Source: JANNRW01 sp031401815 (lineage in GTDB: Bacteria > Desulfobacterota > Desulfuromonadia > Geobacterales > DSM-12255). From it: a stretch of DNA of 10,602 nucleotides. Within the stretch, counting starts at the first letter, position 1. Each line of letters opens with the position of its first letter. Shown one piece after another: positions 6,086-10,602 of the stretch. The DNA is taken from assembly GCA_031401815.1 (NCBI GenBank), contig JANNRW010000049.1:1-10602 (forward strand), written 5' to 3'. The position numbers and the translations under genes are program-made. The notes under the pieces were generated by a model. The model saw nothing but the letters and a program-made list of their open reading frames with translations. It searched no databases and was not told the DNA's origin.

Positions 6086-6655
6086 ATGACTCTCTTCAAA
6101 GACAAATACCGTGCTGAATCTGCCCGTCTCAAAGGTTGGGATTATTCCTCTGTTGGTTACTACTTCGTCACCATTTGTACACTGGAGAAGCTCTGCACGT
6201 TGGGGGCCGTGGTTGATGGTGTCATGAGGTTGTCGGCAGTTGGCAAAATTGTTGCCGAAGAATGGCAGAAGACGGCAGCGCTGCGCAATAATGTTACCCT
6301 TGACGAATGGGTGGTTATGCCGAACCATATGCACGGGATTATATGCATCAATGACGGCGACACCGTAGAGACGCATTGCAATGCGTCTCTACCCAAAGCA
6401 CAATACTCCAATGCATTTGGCCCGCAGAAAAACAATCTGTCATCAATTATTCGAGGGTTTAAGGGTGCTTCAACAAAGCGTATCCATCTTGATGATCATG
6501 ACTTTGCATGGCAAGCGCGGTTTCATGATGAGATCATTCGGGATGATAATATGCTGGCAAGAGTCCGGGAATACATTCGCAACAACCCCCTGCAATGGGA
6601 ATTGGATGAGGAATATTCGGTATCGCCGAAGCTGATTGAGACGGATTTGCCTTGA
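6086..6655 (+). CDS. REP-associated tyrosine transposase (RAYT, Y1/IS200-like HUH enzyme)
   Basis: RAYTs are single-copy, domesticated relatives of IS200/IS605 transposases that bind and nick REP hairpins carrying a 5' GTAG or GGAG tetranucleotide. The 189-residue protein has the opening GYYFVTICT (24-32), the HUH metal-binding motif VMPNHMHGII (77-86; H81, H83) and the C-terminal WQARFHDEIIRD (142-153) followed by REYIRNNP (161-168), where Y163 is the likely catalytic tyrosine. AAGGTGA at 6070-6076 is 9 nt before the ATG. A copy of the GTAG palindrome lies inside the gene and gives VETHCNASLP (94-103), in the variable loop between the HUH motif and LSSIIRGFK. Three further copies, two of them halves, lie just upstream. 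There are no IS ends or second transposon gene. The family is secure; activity on these repeats is inferred. Confidence 0.92.
   Translation: MTLFKDKYRAESARLKGWDYSSVGYYFVTICTLEKLCTLGAVVDGVMRLSAVGKIVAEEWQKTAALRNNVTLDEWVVMPNHMHGIICINDGDTVETHCNASLPKAQYSNAFGPQKNNLSSIIRGFKGASTKRIHLDDHDFAWQARFHDEIIRDDNMLARVREYIRNNPLQWELDEEYSVSPKLIETDLP
6365..6392. repeat. GTAG palindrome copy 7 (inside the RAYT gene)
   Basis: A perfect 28-bp palindrome, read in phase 1 and giving VETHCNASLP at residues 94-103 of the transposase. Direct CC dinucleotides flank it, and the 3' flank is CCAAAGCACAATAC (6393-6406), close to that of copy 2. Confidence 0.96.
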
Positions 6656-6701
6656 TCGGCAAAAATACCGGCAATAACTTTGATGTGAATGCGATTTGAT
6701 T

Positions 6702-6729
6702 TTGAAATTAATAAACAATACTGTACTAT
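6702..6729 (+). promoter_or_regulatory. Candidate promoter for fic-hsdR
   Basis: TTGAAA (6702-6707), a 16-nt spacer, then TACTAT (6724-6729), in an AT-rich stretch between the RAYT gene and fic. A start near 6736 would place the tandem ATCGGCAAAAAC repeat in the first 35 nt of the transcript. It is supported only by match to the sigma-70 consensus. Confidence 0.35.
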
Positions 6730-6743
6730 TACATCAAACAATT

Positions 6744-6767
6744 ATCGGCAAAAACATCGGCAAAAAC
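6744..6767 (+). repeat. Tandem 12-bp direct repeat before fic
   Basis: Two exact, adjacent copies of ATCGGCAAAAAC. A third, ATCGGCAAAAAT, lies at 6655-6666 and overlaps the last base of the RAYT stop codon. Two copies just past a candidate promoter could be an operator; replication slippage is the simpler alternative. Confidence 0.6.
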
Positions 6768-6785
6768 AGGAACCGAGTATCAGCC

Positions 6786-8009
6786 ATGACCAGCTCACTT
6801 CACCAAATGACTCCGCTGTTGCCCGAGCAGGCAGGGGAACTGCACGACCTCTCCCTTGAGGTGGTGCAGAAGTCGGCTGCTATCGGCTCTCGCCAGCATC
6901 CGGTAACCCTCCGCTCCTTGCGGGAGCTGCTGCGGATTATCAACAGTTACTACTCCAACCTGATCGAAGGTCACAACACTCACCCCTACGATATCGTCCG
7001 TGCCATGCAGGAAAATTTCGACAAAGAGCCGGCCAGGCGCAACCTGCAGATGGAGAGCGTGGCGCACATCACCGTGCAACGGGAGATGGAGCAGCGGCTT
7101 GAGGCTGAGCCTGAGGTGAATGTTGCCGGCAGGGAGTTTATCTCTGACCTGCATTCCCGGTTTTTTCGACTGCTGCCCGATGAGTTCAGGACGATGACCA
7201 ATCCGGAAACCGGCAGGGCGAGCGTGGTGGTACCCGGTGAACTGCGCCTGGAACCGGTGGCAATCGGTTATCATATCCCGCCGGGTCACCTGTCCTTGTC
7301 GGAGCTTATGCAGCGGTTTGCCGATGTTTATGCTCCGCAGCGGCATCATGGCGCGGCAAAGCTGGTTGCCGCTGCTGCTGCCCATCACCGCCTGATGTGG
7401 ATTCACCCTTTTCTTGACGGTAACGGCAGGGTCGCCCGGCTGTTCACCGAGGCATATTTCCAGCGGATTCCGCTGCACGGTTTCGGGCTCTGGTCCGTCA
7501 GTCGCGGTCTGGCAAGGCGCGCCGCAGATTACAAGGCAGCTCTTTCCTGGGCTGATGCGCCGCGGCGCAACGACCTTGACGGCAGAGGCGCTCTTTCCAA
7601 CGAAGGACTGCAGAAGTTCTGCCGGTTTTTCCTGGAAACCTGTCTCGATCAGGTCGACTACATGGGCGGATTGCTGCAGCTTGAAGAGCTGGTCGAGCGG
7701 GTCAAGCGCTATCTGCAGCTTCGGAGCAGCGGCATGATTTCACCGCCTGCCGGGGCAGAACCGCTCCGCAGTGAAGCAGCAAGGATGCTCCAGGAGGTGC
7801 TGGTGCGTGGTCAGGTAGCACGCGGCGAGGTTGTCGTTGCTTCCGGTCTGAAAGAGCGCACCGGCAGGAGCCTGCTGGGGCAGCTGCTCAGTGAAGGGCT
7901 GCTGGTTTCCGATACCCCCAAGGGTGAGGTGCGTCTCGGTTTTCCGATTCATGCAGCAGGCTGGTTCTTTCCTGATTTGTATCCTCTCCTCCAGAGTGAC
8001 CAGAGATGA
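6786..8009 (+). CDS. Fic family protein (class II, likely AMP-transferase) of the hsd operon
   Basis: Fic enzymes usually attach AMP from ATP to target proteins. The 407-residue protein has a perfect catalytic motif, HPFLDGNGRVAR (207-218), with H207 as catalytic residue. An N-terminal SNLIEG (57-62) matches the autoinhibitory (S/T)xxxE(G/N) motif, which makes it a class II Fic that needs no separate antitoxin. A winged-helix-like segment lies near the C-terminus (about 330-388). I chose the ATG at 6786; the open frame extends back to a TTG at 6696, but that leader reads through the AT-rich promoter-like region and the tandem repeats. The ribosome site is weak. The stop overlaps the hsdR start (ATGA), implying translational coupling. 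Fic genes occur in some type I restriction operons; whether this one controls the enzyme or acts as a toxin when restriction fails is unknown. It contains no palindrome insert. Confidence 0.92.
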   Translation: MTSSLHQMTPLLPEQAGELHDLSLEVVQKSAAIGSRQHPVTLRSLRELLRIINSYYSNLIEGHNTHPYDIVRAMQENFDKEPARRNLQMESVAHITVQREMEQRLEAEPEVNVAGREFISDLHSRFFRLLPDEFRTMTNPETGRASVVVPGELRLEPVAIGYHIPPGHLSLSELMQRFADVYAPQRHHGAAKLVAAAAAHHRLMWIHPFLDGNGRVARLFTEAYFQRIPLHGFGLWSVSRGLARRAADYKAALSWADAPRRNDLDGRGALSNEGLQKFCRFFLETCLDQVDYMGGLLQLEELVERVKRYLQLRSSGMISPPAGAEPLRSEAARMLQEVLVRGQVARGEVVVASGLKERTGRSLLGQLLSEGLLVSDTPKGEVRLGFPIHAAGWFFPDLYPLLQSDQR

Positions 8010-10602
8010 CCAACTCCTACACGGAAGACATTCTCGTCGAGCAGCCCGCCATTGCCCTATTTGAGGCGCTTGGCTGGGAGACGGCGAACTGTTACAACGA
8101 ACCTTTTGGTTCGACCCTCACCCCCGACCCCTCTCCCAGAGGGCGAGGGGAGGTTCTGGGTCGGAAGCATAGCGGCGAGGTGGTGCTCTTGTCCCGCCTG
8201 CGACCGGCGTTGGAGCGCTTGAATCCAACTCTGCCTGCCGAAGCGCTCACCCTTGCCATCTCGGATCTCATCCGCGACCGCGGCATCATGACTCAGGTGC
8301 AGGCCAACCGGGAAATTCACCTACTGCTGAAAAACGGCGTCAAGGTCACCTTCGAGAATACCAGGGGCGAGCGGGTTACCGAGACCGTCGCGGTCATCGA
8401 CTGGCTGCAGCCGGAGAATAACGATTTTCTCCTCACTTCCCAGCTCTGGGTGACCGGCGAGATGTACAAGCGGCGCTGCGATCTGGTCGGGTTTGTCAAC
8501 GGTCTGCCGCTGGTGTTCATCGAGTTGAAGGCTTCCCACCGTAAGCTGGAAAACGCTTTCAACGACAACCTGCGCGACTACAAGGACACCATCCCGCAAC
8601 TCTTCTGGTACAACGGACTGATTCTCCTCAGTAACGGCAGCCAGAGCCGCATCGGCAGCCTTACCGCAGAGCTGGAACACTTTGCCGACTGGAAGAAGAT
8701 CAACGACGTAGGGGAAGAGGGACTAATCAGCCTGGAGACAATGATCCGCGGAACGTGCGCCAAGCCGCGCCTGTTGGATCTGGTCGAAAACTTTACCCTC
8801 TTTGCCGATACGCAAGGCGGGATCCAGAAACTCCTTGCCAAGAACCACCAGTACCTCGGTGTCAATAACGCGGTAACGGCAGTCGGCAACATCCTGTCCA
8901 ATCAGGGGCGGCTCGGGGTCTTCTGGCACACCCAGGGGAGCGGCAAGAGCTACTCCATGGTCTTCTTCGCCCAGAAGGTGCTCCGCAAACTTCAAGGTAA
9001 CTGGACCTTTCTCATTGTTACCGACCGTCAGGAACTGGACGGGCAGATCTACAAGAACTTTGCCGGCTGCGGGGTGGTGACCGAAGAGGAAAAACGGATT
9101 CACGCCCAGAGCGGCGAGCACCTGAAGGAACTGCTGCGGGAGGATCACCGCTACGTCTTCACATTGATCCAGAAGTTCCGCACCGAACCTGACTGTAGAG
9201 ACGCATTGCAATGCGTCTCTACTCGAAGCGACATCATCGTCATAACCGACGAAGCCCACCGCAGCCAGTATGACATCTTCGCGCTCAACATGCGCAATGC
9301 CCTTCCCAATGCCGCTTTCATCGGTTTTACCGGCACGCCGCTTATGGCAGGTGAAGAGCTGACCCGCAAGGTTTTTGGTGATTACGTCAGTATCTACGAC
9401 TTCAGGCAGTCGGTAGAAGATGAGGCAACGGTCCCTCTTTACTATGAAAACCGCATTCCGGAACTCCAACTCACGAACGAAAACCTGAATGAAGAGATGG
9501 AAGCACTGCTGGAAGAGGCCGAACTGGATGAAGCCCAGGAACGGCGGCTGGAACAGGAATTTGGTCGGGAGTATCATCTGATTACCCGCGATCAGAGGCT
9601 TGACAAGATTGCCGAAGACTTGGTGAGTCACTTTCTTGGCCGGGGACAGCAAGGCAAGAGGATGTTCATTGCCATTGATAAACTCACTGCTGCGCGTATG
9701 TATCAGAAGGTTCAGTCGCAGTGGCAGCGGGAGATCTTGCATCTTGAGGATGAATTGGCTCTTGTAGAGACGCCCCGGTGGGGCGTCTCAGAACTGGCAG
9801 GGTCTCTTGATGAAGAGGATAGACGCGCCACCGGCGCGTCTCTACGTGAAAAACTGGATTATATGCGAAAGGCCGATATGGCTGTGGTCGTTTCACAGTC
9901 GCAAAACGAGCTGGATTCTTTCAGGGAGAAGGGGATCGACTTCAAACCTCACCGCATGCGGATGATCAAGGAGGATCTGGAGAAGAAATTCAAGAATCCG
10001 GATGATCCTTTCTGTCTGGTCTTTGTCTGCGCCATGTGGATTACCGGTTTTGATGTGCCGAGCTGCAACGTGATCTACCTCGACAAACCGATGAAAAACC
10101 ATACGTTGATGCAGACCATTGCCCGCGCCAACCGGGTCTTCAAGGATAAGGTTAACGGTCTGATCGTTGATTACATTGGTGTTTTTCGCAACCTGCAAAG
10201 GGCTCTTGCCATCTACGGCTCCGGAACTGGCGGCGGCGTGCAGACTGGTGAATGCCCGGTCCAGGCGAAGGAGTTTCTGGTGGGGAGGCTGCGGGAGAAG
10301 ATCGCAGAAACGGCTGATTTCTGCCAACAGCGCGGCATTAACCTTGATGCTATCAAGAAGCGGAGCGGCTTCGAGCTTGTCCGTCAACTGGACGAAGCGG
10401 TGGAGGCGATCCTGGTCTCTGAAGAATCGAAGCGATCCTATTTGGCGCTGGCTGGCTTGGTGGAGCGTCTCTTCAAGGCGATTCTGCCTGATCCGGCTGC
10501 TACCGAGTTCGGGCCGAAGCGCAAGCTCATTGCCGTTATTGCTGAGAAGATCCGCTCCCTTGATCCTACGGTGGATATCACAGAGATCATGGCCAAGGTC
10601 GG
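8006..10602 (+). CDS. hsdR: Type I restriction endonuclease subunit HsdR, 3' end outside window, with four inserts
   Basis: HsdR is the ATP-driven translocase and nuclease of the type I complex. The frame is open for 865 codons to the window edge; the usual length is about 1000-1100. Visible parts are the nuclease site (D159 and ELK 173-175), Walker A QGSGKS (310-315), DEAH (415-418), TGTP (442-445) and motif VI QTIARANR (703-710). The ATG at 8006 overlaps the fic stop (ATGA), and the first residues (YTEDILVEQPAIALFEALGW) match the family start. Four inserts keep the frame: LTPDPSPRGRGEV (38-50) splitting an otherwise continuous ST/LGRK segment, CRDALQCVST (397-406) only eight residues before DEAH, VETPRWGVS (587-595), and about 604-614 from a second variant. 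All motifs remain intact, so it may be functional, but this is unproven. The antisense frames are shadows. Confidence 0.95.
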   Translation, partial: MTNSYTEDILVEQPAIALFEALGWETANCYNEPFGSTLTPDPSPRGRGEVLGRKHSGEVVLLSRLRPALERLNPTLPAEALTLAISDLIRDRGIMTQVQANREIHLLLKNGVKVTFENTRGERVTETVAVIDWLQPENNDFLLTSQLWVTGEMYKRRCDLVGFVNGLPLVFIELKASHRKLENAFNDNLRDYKDTIPQLFWYNGLILLSNGSQSRIGSLTAELEHFADWKKINDVGEEGLISLETMIRGTCAKPRLLDLVENFTLFADTQGGIQKLLAKNHQYLGVNNAVTAVGNILSNQGRLGVFWHTQGSGKSYSMVFFAQKVLRKLQGNWTFLIVTDRQELDGQIYKNFAGCGVVTEEEKRIHAQSGEHLKELLREDHRYVFTLIQKFRTEPDCRDALQCVSTRSDIIVITDEAHRSQYDIFALNMRNALPNAAFIGFTGTPLMAGEELTRKVFGDYVSIYDFRQSVEDEATVPLYYENRIPELQLTNENLNEEMEALLEEAELDEAQERRLEQEFGREYHLITRDQRLDKIAEDLVSHFLGRGQQGKRMFIAIDKLTAARMYQKVQSQWQREILHLEDELALVETPRWGVSELAGSLDEEDRRATGASLREKLDYMRKADMAVVVSQSQNELDSFREKGIDFKPHRMRMIKEDLEKKFKNPDDPFCLVFVCAMWITGFDVPSCNVIYLDKPMKNHTLMQTIARANRVFKDKVNGLIVDYIGVFRNLQRALAIYGSGTGGGVQTGECPVQAKEFLVGRLREKIAETADFCQQRGINLDAIKKRSGFELVRQLDEAVEAILVSEESKRSYLALAGLVERLFKAILPDPAATEFGPKRKLIAVIAEKIRSLDPTVDITEIMAKV
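8117..8155. repeat. CCCCTCTCCC-type hairpin insert in hsdR
   Basis: A 39-nt, 13-codon insert encoding LTPDPSPRGRGEV. Its core is CCCCTCTCCC (8128-8137), loop AGA, GGGCGAGGGG (8141-8150), a stem with one mismatch. From memory, this CCCTCACCCC..CCCTCTCCC type of repeat is widespread in bacterial genomes and often yields PSPRGRG-like peptides. The boundaries are set by where the expected HsdR sequence resumes (LGRK) and could be off by a few bases. Confidence 0.8.
9195..9222. repeat. GTAG palindrome copy 8 (in hsdR)
   Basis: A perfect 28-bp palindrome, read in phase 2 and giving CRDALQCVST at HsdR 397-406, between the KFRTE strand and the DIIVITDEAH motif. Confidence 0.96.
9764..9789. repeat. 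GTAG palindrome copy 9 (variant core, in hsdR)
   Basis: GTAGAGACGCCCC, centre GGT, GGGGCGTCTC. The outer GTAGAGACGC is the same as in the family, the core differs but still pairs, and the last bases of the right arm (TAC) are lost. It is read as VETPRWGVS. Confidence 0.85.
9817..9845. repeat. GTAG palindrome copy 10 (variant core, in hsdR)
   Basis: AGACGCGCC (9821-9829), ACC, then GGCGCGTCT (9833-9841) running on to CTAC. The left end reads GGAT instead of GTAG. It lies 27 bp after copy 9 and carries a third, self-complementary core. Confidence 0.8.

Noticed and set aside
6696..6785. TTG start for fic adding 30 residues
   Set aside because: The extra segment covers AT-rich promoter-like DNA and the tandem 12-mers, and reads as low-quality protein; the ATG at 6786 is preferred.
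7931..7937. GCGTCTC in fic as another palindrome remnant
   Set aside because: Only seven bases match, no arm or CTAC follows, and the codons (VRLGF) fit normal coding sequence.
3132..9222. CRISPR array made of 28-bp repeats
   Set aside because: The spacing is irregular (tens of bp to kilobases), most copies are inside conserved genes, and no cas genes are seen.
3132..9222. GAGACG/CGTCTC in the palindrome as target of the local restriction system
   Set aside because: GAGACG is a known type IIS enzyme site, but type I targets are bipartite with a gap and the HsdS target cannot be read from sequence; nothing links the two.
8723..9742. Long minus-strand open frame of 339 codons
   Set aside because: It lies opposite the hsdR motor domain, whose helicase motifs are clear on the + strand; the antisense frame is a coding shadow.
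10465..10472. GCGTCTCT in hsdR as another half palindrome
   Set aside because: It is eight bases with no further similarity, inside an ordinary coding stretch (VERLFKA).

Overview
The window looks like chromosomal DNA from a Gram-negative bacterium. Periplasmic copper proteins with signal peptides and a Tat-like leader end support this. The overall style (moderate to high GC, copper oxidase cluster, abundant small palindromic repeats inside genes) suggests a Geobacter-like desulfuromonad, but that placement is from memory and not proven by the sequence.

Region 1 (1-2755) is a tight copper-handling operon on the + strand. It holds a multicopper oxidase (5' end cut by the window), a cupredoxin, a CusF-like copper chaperone and a small His/Met-rich exported protein. 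The four products would bind and oxidise or shuttle copper in the periplasm.

Region 2 (2756-2963) is intergenic. It carries a good sigma-70-type promoter (2808-2836) followed by an intrinsic terminator (2909-2950) that ends only 13 nt before hsdM. This arrangement fits either a small RNA or an attenuated leader.

Region 3 (2964-10602) is a type I restriction-modification locus in the order hsdM, hsdS, a REP-associated tyrosine transposase (RAYT) gene, a class II Fic gene, and hsdR (3' end cut by the window). fic and hsdR overlap by the 4 nt ATGA. The RAYT gene sits as a foreign module between hsdS and fic.

The outstanding feature is a family of short palindromes that begin GTAG and end CTAC. 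The main form is 28 bp: GTAGAGACGCATTG followed by its own reverse complement. There are ten full, half or variant copies between 3132 and 9845. Three lie inside hsdM, three inside hsdR, one inside the RAYT gene, one supplies the stop codon of hsdS, and two right-half copies lead into the RAYT start. Every copy inside a gene leaves the reading frame open, adding peptides such as VETHCNASLP or RDALQCVST. GTAG is the tetranucleotide that REP elements carry 5' of their hairpin and that RAYT enzymes recognise, so this looks like a REP family, its probable mobilising enzyme, and REP copies carried as protein-coding inserts. Two unrelated hairpin families (in hsdR at 8117-8155 and between hsdM and hsdS at 4595-4681) have also invaded the locus, while the copper operon and fic have none.
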